From assembly GCF_009663465.1 (NCBI RefSeq), contig NZ_QXHU01000003.1, positions 1 to 64,000 of the forward strand: 64,000 nt of DNA, written 5' to 3'. The translations under genes and the position numbers were made by a program. Of this stretch, positions 44,765-53,397 are shown piece by piece. Numbering within the stretch: position 1 is the stretch's first letter; every line of letters starts with the position of its first letter. Origin of the DNA: Riemerella anatipestifer (GTDB lineage Bacteria; Bacteroidota; Bacteroidia; Flavobacteriales; Weeksellaceae). Under the pieces are notes generated by a model, which did not search any database, had not been told where the DNA came from, and worked only from the letters and a program-made list of their open reading frames with translations.

Positions 44765-45064
44765 TTATAGCATTATTACGCCTTCTATCTTATGAACTTC
44801 TTTATAAAGGTTAATCACCTGATTTGCATCTAGAACAAACGATTGGATACTGGCAGAGATATATTTACCGTTCTTGCTTTCCTTGGTAGATATGGAGTTT
44901 TGAGTATTATCAAAAATCTGATAAATTTCTGTAAGTTTAGCCTTATCATTAGGGAAAATAAATTTAAAAAGATAATCCGAAGGAAAGTCATGAGCTTCAT
45001 TCAGTTTTTCTCTAAACGAATGATAAGGGTCTTTAGTTGCGTCGTCTTCAAATGTTTCTACCAT
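44765..45064 (-). CDS. DUF493 family protein
   Basis: This 99-residue protein has the YbeD-like pattern: DFPSDYLFKFIFPNDKAKLTEIYQIF, an SKNGKYISASIQSFVLDANQVINLYKEVHKIEGVIML end, and a small ferredoxin-like fold expected from the family. DUF493 proteins have been linked to regulatory binding, as in YbeD, but the role in Bacteroidetes is unknown. The length is typical. It is followed by a shared terminator. Confidence 0.85.
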   Translation of the reverse strand: MVETFEDDATKDPYHSFREKLNEAHDFPSDYLFKFIFPNDKAKLTEIYQIFDNTQNSISTKESKNGKYISASIQSFVLDANQVINLYKEVHKIEGVIML

Positions 45065-45120
45065 ACTTTTATTATTTTGCCGAGCAAAGATACAAAATAA
45101 GTTTTAGGATTATTACCGTA

Positions 45121-46476
45121 CTACATCGTCATACCAATATCAATCCCTTTAATTTTTCGGTAAAGGTCGGTGGCGTAGTTATCCGTCATACCGCTTACAA
45201 AATCTAGTACGCCCAATACTTTTTGATACACACTTCCCTCCTCTACCCTAAACTGATTAGGAATTAGCTGAAGAGCCTTTTTATCATAACCTTTTCGCTC
45301 CGAAGGGGCTAGAACCGCCGAAGGAATAAAGTGATTTAGCAACTCATACATTACATTATAACCCGCGTTTTCAATCTCTACTACCGCCTTATGATTATAT
45401 ATTTTTTCAACGGAAAATTTCTCTATCTTTTGGAGGGCATCATTTTCTTTTTGGTAAATGCCAAGCAACGAACTAGCAAAATTCCCTTCTAATAAATCTG
45501 CCGCATTATCTTTAAATATTTCAATAGACTTGTTAATTAAAGAGTTGATGACTTTAGCTCTTAAATAAGAAATTTGCTCGTTACTATCCGTAATTACACT
45601 TAGTTTTTGGTCTATCTTTTTAGTGTCAATCTCTATGGATTTTATTAAATCATAAAACAAATTTTTACAATCCGAAGTATTTACAATCCCCAATCTATGG
45701 GCATCTTCCATATCTATGATATTGTAGCAAATATCATCTGCCGCTTCTACCAACCACACAAAAGGGTGTCTTTTGTAGCCTAACGGATTTTGAGTTTCCT
45801 GTATCATCGCTGTATTTTCGGCAATGTGCTTAAAAGTTTCTTTTTCGCTTTGGAAGAATCCAAACTTCTTTCGGTGCAGAACACTTTTATCTTTAGCTAT
45901 CGCCTCACAAGGATACTTTGCGATACTCGCTAAAGTAGTATGGGTAAGTTGAATGCCTCCTTTTTCCTTTCCTACTTGCTTATTGGTAAGCACTCTTATC
46001 GCATTGGCATTTCCTTCAAAATTGATAAAATCTGCCCATTCGTTAGGTGCGAATTTAGGTTTAAGTTCACTTTCATTCCTAGCGAAATAACTTGCGATGG
46101 CATCTTCTCCCGAATGTCCAAAAGCAGGGTTGCCTATATCGTGGCAAAGACAAGCAGCCGCAATAACCTCTCCTAGCTGATAGGTATAGAAATGCTGTGC
46201 TGTTTCGGATAAATCGTTCTTATAAGTTTCCACCAAGAAAGCTCCCGCTAGACTTCCTAAACTCCGCCCAACAGATGAAACCTCCAACGAATGCGTAAGC
46301 CTATTATGCACGAAAACACTCCCTGGCAATGGGAACACTTGCGTTTTATTTTGCAACCTTCTAAAAGCCGAAGAGAATATAATTCTATCATAATCCCTTT
46401 GGAAATCGTTTCGAGAAACTTTGGTATTAGGGTCGTTACCTGTTCTTTGATTGGTGAAAAGTTGGTTTAAATCCAT
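45121..46476 (-). CDS. dgt: Deoxyguanosinetriphosphate triphosphohydrolase (dGTPase)
   Basis: This protein of about 451 residues has the HD-domain dNTPase layout: FQRDYDRIIFSSAFRRLQNKTQV, RLTHSLEVSSVGRSLG, AACLCHDIGNPAFGHSGEDA and WLVEAADDICYNIIDMED. It removes triphosphate from dGTP or other dNTPs, affecting nucleotide pools and phage replication. I chose the ATG at 46476 (MDLNQLFTNQRTG) because the upstream extension MLPKLFVCFN is not family-like. All metal ligands are present. Confidence 0.93.
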   Translation of the reverse strand: MDLNQLFTNQRTGNDPNTKVSRNDFQRDYDRIIFSSAFRRLQNKTQVFPLPGSVFVHNRLTHSLEVSSVGRSLGSLAGAFLVETYKNDLSETAQHFYTYQLGEVIAAACLCHDIGNPAFGHSGEDAIASYFARNESELKPKFAPNEWADFINFEGNANAIRVLTNKQVGKEKGGIQLTHTTLASIAKYPCEAIAKDKSVLHRKKFGFFQSEKETFKHIAENTAMIQETQNPLGYKRHPFVWLVEAADDICYNIIDMEDAHRLGIVNTSDCKNLFYDLIKSIEIDTKKIDQKLSVITDSNEQISYLRAKVINSLINKSIEIFKDNAADLLEGNFASSLLGIYQKENDALQKIEKFSVEKIYNHKAVVEIENAGYNVMYELLNHFIPSAVLAPSERKGYDKKALQLIPNQFRVEEGSVYQKVLGVLDFVSGMTDNYATDLYRKIKGIDIGMTM

Positions 46477-46702
46477 ATTAAAACACACAAATAATTTAGG
46501 AAGCAAAAATAAGTAAATAAAATAACAAACATAATGAGCTAGGATTAAAAAGTGTGTTACAAAAATACTGACACACAGTAAAGTATCGCTAAAATACGAA
46601 CTGATTTTTAAGATGAAAAATTTGTTTATATTTGGAAGGTAGTAATTTAGTTGAAACCAGTAGCCAACTTCAGTAATGCCCTAACAATTAGCAAACATAT
46701 TT

Positions 46703-47941
46703 ATGAAACAACCGTTAACGATACAAATATTTAAAATATTAAAGATTGTAACCATTACAATAATTTCTTCTATTATTATTTTTTTATTAGTTTTTGGGAT
46801 TAATATTGAATATGAAGATGGGAGACATTCCACTTGGTCAGGCTTGAGAGTTTTATTTGAAGATAGAGACTTTGAACTTTGTTACAAAAAGAAACATATT
46901 GTAAAACTAAATGGTTTTGACGGTCCTTATATTATTGATTCAACAATGTATTATGTAGATTCTTTAAATATTTTAAGAACAACGAGATATAAAAAAAATG
47001 ATTCAATTTTAGTTAGGGTAAATAATAAAGATTTAGATAAATTTTACTTCTCAAAAAAAACAATAATTCAAAAAAATGCTGATTTTTATGTAATGCCACA
47101 AAAGTTAATTGCAATTTCAGATATTGAAGGAAATTTTGATGCTTTTTCAAGTTTTCTTATAAACAACAAAGTAGTAGATACTAATTATAACTGGATTTTT
47201 GGTAATGGACATCTAGTCCTTACAGGAGACTTTGTAGATAGAGGTACGAATGTAACTGCAGTACTTTGGCTAATTTATAAATTGGAAGAACAGTCTGAAA
47301 AACAAGGTGGAAAAGTACATTATATACTAGGTAACCACGAGATAATAAATTTTCAAGGACGATTTAAATATAATAACGAAAAATATATTAAAGTTGCTAG
47401 TTTAATTAGTAAAACAGAGGATTGGAAAAAAGCAACTCAATATATGTTTTCTGAAAAAACAGAATTAGGAAAATGGTTGCGTTCAAAAAATGGAATAGAA
47501 AAAATAGGAAATTACATTTTTGTTCATGCGGGATTGAGTCCAAATATTTTAAAATATAATTTATCAATTTCAGACATTAACGGTCTTTCTCAACAAAACT
47601 GGTTTAAAGATTTATACAACAAACCAGAAAATGATGAAAAAGCTAATTTTCTAATTGGTAGAGAAGGTATATTTTGGTATAGAGGCTTAGCAATTGATTA
47701 TAAACACTACAACAAAATATCTGAAACCGAATTAAACAAAGTCTTGAATTTTTATCAAGCAAAAAAAATAGTATTTGGTCATACAATTAGCGACAATATC
47801 AAAAAAGAATATAATGGAAAATTAATAAATATTGATGTTGCTCACGGACAAGAAAAGAACTCTGACAAAACCAAAGGTTTGCTAATTGAAAGCGGTAATG
47901 AATATATAATTGACGGAAAAGGAAAAAAATCAAAATTGTAA
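46703..47941 (+). CDS. Membrane-anchored calcineurin-like metallophosphoesterase
   Basis: This 412-residue protein has one N-terminal membrane segment (IVTITIISSIIIFLLVFGI). A short extracytoplasmic domain follows, then a phosphoesterase with LIAISDIEGNFDAF, LVLTGDFVDRGTN, VHYILGNHEIINFQ and KIVFGHTI, the four metal-binding motifs. This resembles Shewanella-like phosphatases that act on phosphoproteins or phosphorylated small molecules. It would face the periplasm. The AT-rich composition and lone position between dgt and a repeat region suggest an accessory gene. Confidence 0.85.
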   Translation: MKQPLTIQIFKILKIVTITIISSIIIFLLVFGINIEYEDGRHSTWSGLRVLFEDRDFELCYKKKHIVKLNGFDGPYIIDSTMYYVDSLNILRTTRYKKNDSILVRVNNKDLDKFYFSKKTIIQKNADFYVMPQKLIAISDIEGNFDAFSSFLINNKVVDTNYNWIFGNGHLVLTGDFVDRGTNVTAVLWLIYKLEEQSEKQGGKVHYILGNHEIINFQGRFKYNNEKYIKVASLISKTEDWKKATQYMFSEKTELGKWLRSKNGIEKIGNYIFVHAGLSPNILKYNLSISDINGLSQQNWFKDLYNKPENDEKANFLIGREGIFWYRGLAIDYKHYNKISETELNKVLNFYQAKKIVFGHTISDNIKKEYNGKLINIDVAHGQEKNSDKTKGLLIESGNEYIIDGKGKKSKL

Positions 47942-48040
47942 AAGTTCTAACTAACAAATAAGCAAAATTTAGGTAAATTTTAGAATAAGTTTATTTCAAA
48001 GACGATATATTAAAAAACAAAAGAGGTAATTTCCTTACTG

Positions 48041-48066
48041 ACACGAGTTTATTGCTCGTGTTTTTT
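48041..48066 (+). terminator. Terminator after the metallophosphoesterase
   Basis: ACACGAG, seven-base loop, CTCGTGT, then a T-run, 100 bases after the stop codon. Confidence 0.7.
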
Positions 48067-48173
48067 CATATCTCTATCCATAGACCAATGCTTTGTAGGA
48101 ATACAAAACCACTTTATAAAAATAGAAGAATGATAATTAGGAAGCTATTTTATTAAATATAAATCAAAAAACG

Positions 48174-48320
48174 ACCGGTAGGAATAGAAGAATGACCGGT
48201 AGGAATACAAAAACGGCTGGTAGGAATAAAAGAATGTTCAGTAGGAATAGGAAAATAACCAGTAGGAATACAAAAATAGCTGGTAGGAACCTAAAAATAA
48301 TCCATAGAAATAGAAGAATG
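48174..48320 (+). repeat. 21-bp tandem repeat, seven units
   Basis: Units start at 48174, 48195, 48216, 48237, 48258, 48279 and 48300, based on ACCGGTAGGAATAGAAGAATG with variation. The most constant part is GGTAGGAA. Each unit is two helical turns and also seven codons; in one frame they read xGRNxKx with no stop. Confidence 0.85.
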
Positions 48321-48359
48321 ATTGATTTTTTGTATATTTATAAAGTTATTAACCCGTAA
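48192..48359 (+). CDS. Possible basic repeat micro-ORF
   Basis: An ATG at the end of repeat unit 1 opens a 55-residue frame through units 2-7 that ends VINP. It reads MTGRNTKT, AGRNKRM, FSRNRKI, TSRNTKI, AGRNLKI, IHRNRRM. The frame could be an accident of the 21-bp period, as no ribosome site is evident. If made, the peptide would be highly basic. Confidence 0.2.
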   Translation: MTGRNTKTAGRNKRMFSRNRKITSRNTKIAGRNLKIIHRNRRMIDFLYIYKVINP

Positions 48360-48371
48360 AATAAATATACT

Positions 48372-49028
48372 ATGAGCAAATTTAAAACTTCCGAACTCCA
48401 GTACCTCGAAAACTACCGCGTATTATTCGCCAATTTAGATGAGGTACAAGATTTAAAAACCGAACTGGCAGACTATGGCTACGATGATACCAAAATCGCC
48501 GAAGGCAAAGCCCTATTCGACCAAACCCAGCAACTCTACAACCAAAACCAACAAGAAACCGCCGAAGAAAAAGAAGCCTATGCCCGGTTTTCAGACGCCT
48601 TTGATGTTCTAAAGAAAACCTATGGCAAGCACCGCAAAATAGCCAAAGTCGCCCTAATGAAAAAAAACGAACTTTGGAAAACCCTCGCCCTCGATGGCAG
48701 TTTGTCCGCCGCTTATCTCAAAGCAATGCAAGAAATCAAAACCTTTTACGAACAAGCCCAAAGCCACAGCGAAGCCCAACCACTGTTAGAAAAATTCAAA
48801 ATCAATAAAGCGGCGGTTGATGCTCAAATCGCACAAATCCAACAAGTAGAAACCCTCCGTGCGGCTTACGAAAAAGAAAAAGGCGAAAGCCAAGATGCCA
48901 CCCAACAGAAAAACAAAGCCTTTGCCACCCTTTCCGATTGGGTTCGGGAGTTTTATGCCGTAGCCCAAATCGCCTTAGACGACCGTCCACAACTGCTGGA
49001 AAGCATCGGCAAGTTCGTCAGAAGTTAA
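48372..49028 (+). CDS. All-helical orphan protein
   Basis: This 218-residue protein is almost entirely helical, Gln/Glu/Lys/Ala-rich, with repeated amphipathic stretches (TQQLYNQNQQETAEEKEAYARF, SHSEAQPLLEKFKINKAAVD) and no signal peptide. It has the look of a coiled-coil scaffold. Its codon use is clearly more GC-rich than that of its neighbours, like the DUF4469 gene. A set of 21-bp repeats precedes it and a strong terminator follows. I recall similar orphans in Chryseobacterium relatives but cannot name a family or function. Confidence 0.6.
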   Translation: MSKFKTSELQYLENYRVLFANLDEVQDLKTELADYGYDDTKIAEGKALFDQTQQLYNQNQQETAEEKEAYARFSDAFDVLKKTYGKHRKIAKVALMKKNELWKTLALDGSLSAAYLKAMQEIKTFYEQAQSHSEAQPLLEKFKINKAAVDAQIAQIQQVETLRAAYEKEKGESQDATQQKNKAFATLSDWVREFYAVAQIALDDRPQLLESIGKFVRS

Positions 49029-49044
49029 AATTGAAGAAGTCTAA

Positions 49045-49078
49045 AAAAAATCCTGAACCAAACAGTTCAGGATTTTTT
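49045..49078. terminator. Bidirectional terminator
   Basis: TCCTGAAC, six-base loop, GTTCAGGA with A- and T-runs on both sides, between convergent genes. Confidence 0.88.
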
Positions 49079-49100
49079 ATCTTTTTTAAGCAAAATACTT

Positions 49101-49793
49101 TTAATCTCTTCTAGACATTAAAATTCTTAATACATACCAGAACAGGAGCATTACAGAAGCAAACAATTGTAGAGAAGCTCCTACATACTGACTTTTGGTA
49201 TAAGTAAATTGTAGTTTTTGTGTTTCGTATAAGATACTCGCTGATGCCAAAAGTACCATACCCACAGAAAACCAAAGCCCAAGGTTAAATCCAAAAAGAG
49301 CTCCAGCTACAATAAGTCCTAAAGCTACAAAACCACCCACTACAATGATATTTCTTAGGAACGAAAAATCTCTTTTGCTGGTAAACGCTACTCCTGTAAG
49401 TCCACCAAACAAAGCTAAAGTAATAATAGCCGCTTGCGGTATTAGAGTTGGGTCGCTATAAAACATTGCAATGTAAATCATCGGTAAGAAAATAACTGCC
49501 TCTAGCAACACATAGACCCCTAAGCCCATATACTGCGTACCCTTATCTTGCGAAAGCGTCCATTTGTTCGCCAAAATAGAAGCTAACCAAAAGCCTCCTA
49601 ATATCAAAAGCCAAATATACTTCTGAGAAATCATAGAAATGATGGTTTCTTCAGGGACTACACTAATAAGAAGACTCTCTACCACCACAAAAGCCAATAC
49701 CGCTAATGCTAAGTGAGTATAAGTTTTCTTGTAGAATGTTGCTTTTTCAACATCTGTAGCCTGTGCCACTAGTAAATCATTAGAATATTCCAT
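49101..49793 (-). CDS. Bax inhibitor-1/YccA family membrane protein
   Basis: This protein of 230 residues has seven hydrophobic segments from about residue 30 to the end, with the family words FYKKTYTHLALAVLAF near the start, TKRDFSFLRNII in the middle and ETQKLQFTYTKSQYVGASLQLF near the end. YccA-type proteins modulate FtsH proteolysis in E. coli and related proteins leak calcium. I chose the ATG at 49793 because MEYSNDLLVAQ begins the family-like part. Confidence 0.9.
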   Translation of the reverse strand: MEYSNDLLVAQATDVEKATFYKKTYTHLALAVLAFVVVESLLISVVPEETIISMISQKYIWLLILGGFWLASILANKWTLSQDKGTQYMGLGVYVLLEAVIFLPMIYIAMFYSDPTLIPQAAIITLALFGGLTGVAFTSKRDFSFLRNIIVVGGFVALGLIVAGALFGFNLGLWFSVGMVLLASASILYETQKLQFTYTKSQYVGASLQLFASVMLLFWYVLRILMSRRD

Positions 49794-49842
49794 AAGATTG
49801 TTTTTTAATTTTGACAAATATAACAAATTTAATTCATTCCCA

Positions 49843-50877
49843 TTAGTCTATGGCACTTAGAAAAGCCATAGTATCTATATCATCGGCATAAGTATTCAAA
49901 CTAGGAGTTTGAGCCTCACCAAAGCCTACTTCTCCTCTATTCAAACAGAGATGACTTACAATGCACTGTATATTTTCGTGGTTTTCATTTAGGAAAGCCT
50001 CAACCTCTGCAAGATTATCATAACGGCTAAAGTTAATTACCGAAAGTGGACTAAAAAGTTGAGTATCCTCTTTAAGCATCACAAAATTATTATCCCAAAA
50101 ATTTTCTTGATTTAGGAGATATACCGCTCGGTTATAGTCATAATTGTTGGCATATTTGTGATGATTGATAATATCCTGAAACCCTACAAAGTTTTCAAAC
50201 AAACGCTCTAATTTAAAATCTTGAGGAATGAAAAGCCTCGTAACATTACGGCAGCCTAGACCAAAATATCTAAAAATATCTTCGGCTAAAAGTTGTAATT
50301 CTTCATTTGTTTCTTTTCCCGAAAGAACCGCCACCGAAGTTCGGTTTTTGCGAATAATATTTGGCTTATTTTTAAAGTAATACTCTAGATACCTCGCTGT
50401 GTTATTACTTCCTGTGGCAATTACAGCGTCGTAATTCTCTAGTTTTTCTACCAACTGATATTCTATACCTTCAGAAAATGATGCCCATTTTTCTAAAAGA
50501 AAAGGTAAAGTTTGCTTATCCTTAGAGGACATTTTAATAACAGGCGTATGCCCACTAAGTACAACTGTGATAACATCGTGAAATCCAACTAAAGGAATAT
50601 TTCCTGCTAAAATCAACCCTACTTTTTTACCGCCTTTGGTTCCGGGATAGCTATTTACCCAATTATTAAGGTTTTCTTCGGTTAATAAATCTGCCCATTG
50701 CTTTAATGCAAACCGTAAACTGTCTTGAGTAAACCAAGGATTTTCTATTTCTGCACGGCTTAGTTTCGCTGAAAACAGAGCTTCTTCTTGTGAATAACAC
50801 TCTTCTGTTTTTTCTAAAAATTGATTTATGAAAAGTCCCAGTTGAGCTAAACCTGAAATTTTAATACTGATATTCAT
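49843..50877 (-). CDS. Acyl-CoA reductase-like protein (LuxC family)
   Basis: This 344-residue protein resembles the LuxC/acyl-CoA reductase family: [28 protein letters not shown] (nucleotide site), [37 protein letters not shown] with a Cys in the active-site position, and a C-terminal [20 protein letters not shown]. Such enzymes reduce acyl-CoA to aldehyde. It is divergent from the ferredoxin gene 56 bases away, an arrangement I recall as common in Flavobacteriia. The physiological substrate is unclear. Confidence 0.82.
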   Translation of the reverse strand: MNISIKISGLAQLGLFINQFLEKTEECYSQEEALFSAKLSRAEIENPWFTQDSLRFALKQWADLLTEENLNNWVNSYPGTKGGKKVGLILAGNIPLVGFHDVITVVLSGHTPVIKMSSKDKQTLPFLLEKWASFSEGIEYQLVEKLENYDAVIATGSNNTARYLEYYFKNKPNIIRKNRTSVAVLSGKETNEELQLLAEDIFRYFGLGCRNVTRLFIPQDFKLERLFENFVGFQDIINHHKYANNYDYNRAVYLLNQENFWDNNFVMLKEDTQLFSPLSVINFSRYDNLAEVEAFLNENHENIQCIVSHLCLNRGEVGFGEAQTPSLNTYADDIDTMAFLSAID

Positions 50878-50901
50878 TTGGTATTTTGTATAAAAATATG
50901 A

Positions 50902-50909
50902 TAACTTTG
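50902..50909 (+). promoter_or_regulatory. -7 box of the ferredoxin gene
   Basis: TAACTTTG matches TAnnTTTG, 25 bases before the ATG at 50934. A TTG lies upstream, but with 13-base spacing rather than about 20. Confidence 0.45.
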
Positions 50910-50933
50910 TGCAAATTTAAAAATTTATTAAGA

Positions 50934-51284
50934 ATGGCAATCATAATCACTGACGAATGCATTAACTGTGGGGCTTGTGAGCCAGAATGTCCTAATAATG
51001 CAATATATGAAGGAGCTGTAGATTGGCGTGCTTCTGACGGAACAGAACTAAAAGGAATGGTAACATTGCCTTCTGGGCTTACGATAGATGCAGATGCTCC
51101 ACAAGAGCCAGTAAATGATGATGTCTATTTTATAGTTTCGGACAAATGTACAGAATGTAAAGGCTTCCACGAAGAACCACAATGTGCTGCTGTATGTCCT
51201 GTAGATTGTTGTATCCCAGATGAAGATAATGTAGAAACAGAAGAACAATTATTATCTAAGAAAGCATTTCTACACGGTGAATAG
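50934..51284 (+). CDS. Ferredoxin with two 4Fe-4S clusters
   Basis: This 116-residue protein has [27 protein letters not shown] (first four cysteines) and a second set in [28 protein letters not shown]. It is an electron carrier of the bacterial 2[4Fe-4S] type with a long insert between the motifs, as is usual in Bacteroidetes. I chose the ATG at 50934 because the upstream 16 residues are not ferredoxin-like and would cover the promoter. It precedes serC by 81 bases. Confidence 0.93.
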   Translation: MAIIITDECINCGACEPECPNNAIYEGAVDWRASDGTELKGMVTLPSGLTIDADAPQEPVNDDVYFIVSDKCTECKGFHEEPQCAAVCPVDCCIPDEDNVETEEQLLSKKAFLHGE

Positions 51285-51365
51285 ACACCCCAATATCGCT
51301 CGCTGTTAAACTGAAAATGGCGGGCGTTTTAGTTTTTAATAGAAATAATCTAATAGAAAATAAAA

Positions 51366-52427
51366 ATGAATAAAAAACATAATTTTAGTGCTGGTCCGTG
51401 CATACTTCCACAAGAGGTTTTTCAAAAATCAGCGGAAGCCGTGCTTGATTTTAACGGATTAGGCTTATCTTTATTAGAAATCTCTCACCGTTCTAAAGAC
51501 TTCGTAGCGGTGATGGACGAAGCTAGAGCTATTGTAAAACGACTAATGAATCTTAATGATGATTATGAAGTCTTGTTTTTACAAGGAGGTGCTAGTTTGC
51601 AGTTTGTTATGGTTCCTTTTAATTTGCTTACCACTACTGGTAAAGCCGCTTACCTAGATACGGGGACCTGGGCTGCAGGGGCAATAAAAGAAGCACAAAA
51701 ATTAGGAAATGTAGAAATTGTAGCCTCATCAAAAGCCGACCAATACAGCTATATCCCTAAAAACTATACTGTAGGAAAAGATTTTGATTATTTCCATTGT
51801 ACTTCTAATAATACCATTTATGGTACTCAAATGAAAGAGTTTCCTCAAGTGGAAGTTCCAATGGTGTGTGATATGAGTTCGGATATTTTCTCTAGACAAC
51901 TAGACTTTTCTAAGTTTGATTTAATCTATGCTGGAGCACAAAAAAATATGGGCCCTGCAGGAACGGTATTAGTGGTTGTAAAGAAAGAGGTTTTAGGAAA
52001 AGTACAAAGAGAGATTCCTTCTTATTTGGATTATTCTCTACACATTAAAAAGGAGTCTATGTTTAATACACCTCCTGTTTTTGCCGTTTATGCCTCATTG
52101 CTTACACTACAACATTTGGAGCAAAATGGTGGAATTGCAGCTGCTGAAGCTAAAAATAAAGCTAAAGCCGAACTTATCTACAACGAAATAGATAGAAATC
52201 CTCTGTTTGAAGGTTTTGCTGCTGTAGAAGACCGTTCTATAATGAATGTAAGCTTTAAACTAATTGATGAATCCAAAAAAGAAAAGTTTGACACTTTATG
52301 GAAAGAAGCAGGCATCAATGGACTTAATGGACATAGAAGTATTGGTGGTTATAGAGCCAGCCTTTACAATGCACTCCCATTAGAAAGTGTACAGGTGTTG
52401 GTAGATGTTATGAAATCTTTAGACTAA
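51366..52427 (+). CDS. serC: Phosphoserine aminotransferase
   Basis: This 353-residue PLP enzyme converts 3-phosphohydroxypyruvate to phosphoserine. Diagnostic parts are KHNFSAGPCILPQEVFQKSA, LEISHRSKDF, LFLQGGASLQFVMVPFNL, the PLP lysine in DLIYAGAQKNMGPAG, and the C-terminal GLNGHRSIGGYRASLYNALP. All substrate-binding residues are present. It is followed after 6 bases by a serA-like gene and then DUF1015, an operon typical of Bacteroidetes serine synthesis. Confidence 0.97.
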   Translation: MNKKHNFSAGPCILPQEVFQKSAEAVLDFNGLGLSLLEISHRSKDFVAVMDEARAIVKRLMNLNDDYEVLFLQGGASLQFVMVPFNLLTTTGKAAYLDTGTWAAGAIKEAQKLGNVEIVASSKADQYSYIPKNYTVGKDFDYFHCTSNNTIYGTQMKEFPQVEVPMVCDMSSDIFSRQLDFSKFDLIYAGAQKNMGPAGTVLVVVKKEVLGKVQREIPSYLDYSLHIKKESMFNTPPVFAVYASLLTLQHLEQNGGIAAAEAKNKAKAELIYNEIDRNPLFEGFAAVEDRSIMNVSFKLIDESKKEKFDTLWKEAGINGLNGHRSIGGYRASLYNALPLESVQVLVDVMKSLD

Positions 52428-52433
52428 TAGTAA

Positions 52434-53396
52434 ATGAGTAATATGAAAGTATTAGCTAACGATGGTATGTCCAATGCAGGGATTGCCATGTTAAAAAATG
52501 CAGGAATAGAGTTTGTTGAGCACCGTGTGGCTCAAGAGCAATTAGCCAACTTTATAAATGAAAATAATATAGATGTACTTCTTGTAAGAAGTGCTACCAA
52601 AGTAAGAAAAGACTTGATAGATGCCTGCCCTAACCTCAAAATAATAGGTAGAGGTGGTGTAGGAATGGATAATATAGATGTAGATTATGCTTTATCCAAA
52701 GGTATTAAAGTCATCAATACACCATTAGCTTCGTCTAAATCTGTGGCAGAGATGGTATTTGCTCATTTCTTCTCTTTGGCGAGATTTTTACACGAATCTA
52801 ACCGAATGATGCCTCTAGAAGGAGATACCAAGTTTAAAGATTTGAAAAAAGCCTACACTAAAGCGGTAGAACTTTCAGGAAAAACGTTAGGGATTATCGG
52901 TTTAGGAAGTATTGGTAAAGAAGTGGCTAAAATAGGCATTGCCCTAGGAATGAATATCGTAGCCTACACTAGAAAAATTAAAAAAGAAACTCTTTCTCTC
53001 AATTTTTTTGATGGGAGAAGTCTTGATTTTGAAATAGAAACTACAAACGACTTGTCTAAGTTACTGTCTTCGTCTGATTTCATTACAATAAACACACCTA
53101 AAACAGAAGGATATATACTAGATTCTGCTGAATACGAACTTATGAAGGATGGTGTATTTATTGTAAATACGGCTAGAGGTGGTGTACTTAATGAGGAAGC
53201 ATTACTAGAATTTATTGAAAATGGTAAAATAGCAGGTGCTGCTCTAGATGTTTTTGAGAACGAACCAGAGCCTTCTTTATCTTTACTTATGAATCCTAGC
53301 CTTTCATTAAGTCCTCATTTAGGAGGCAACACTCTTGAAGCTCAAGAAAGAATAGGAACAGAACTTGCCCAACAAATTATAAACTTTAATTCGTAA
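52434..53396 (+). CDS. serA: D-2-hydroxyacid dehydrogenase (phosphoglycerate dehydrogenase type)
   Basis: This 320-residue NAD-dependent enzyme probably oxidises 3-phosphoglycerate, the first step of serine synthesis. The NAD site is KTLGIIGLGSIGKEVAKIG. Catalytic residues lie in NTARGGVLNEEALL (Arg), AALDVFENEPEP (Glu) and LSPHLGGNTLEAQ (His). It lacks the ACT regulatory domain of longer SerA forms, as usual in Bacteroidetes. Place between serC and DUF1015 supports the assignment. A second ATG at 52443 (MKVLANDGM) is equally likely as the start. Confidence 0.92.
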   Translation: MSNMKVLANDGMSNAGIAMLKNAGIEFVEHRVAQEQLANFINENNIDVLLVRSATKVRKDLIDACPNLKIIGRGGVGMDNIDVDYALSKGIKVINTPLASSKSVAEMVFAHFFSLARFLHESNRMMPLEGDTKFKDLKKAYTKAVELSGKTLGIIGLGSIGKEVAKIGIALGMNIVAYTRKIKKETLSLNFFDGRSLDFEIETTNDLSKLLSSSDFITINTPKTEGYILDSAEYELMKDGVFIVNTARGGVLNEEALLEFIENGKIAGAALDVFENEPEPSLSLLMNPSLSLSPHLGGNTLEAQERIGTELAQQIINFNS

Positions 53397-53397
53397 A

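Larger units (their letters stand above)
47942..48371. other. Non-coding region with terminator and 21-bp repeats
   Basis: A terminator at 48041-48066 is followed by an AT-rich part and then by seven 21-bp repeats (48174-48320) that end 51 bases before the next start. No ordinary gene is seen; one frame through the repeats is open. Confidence 0.55.
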
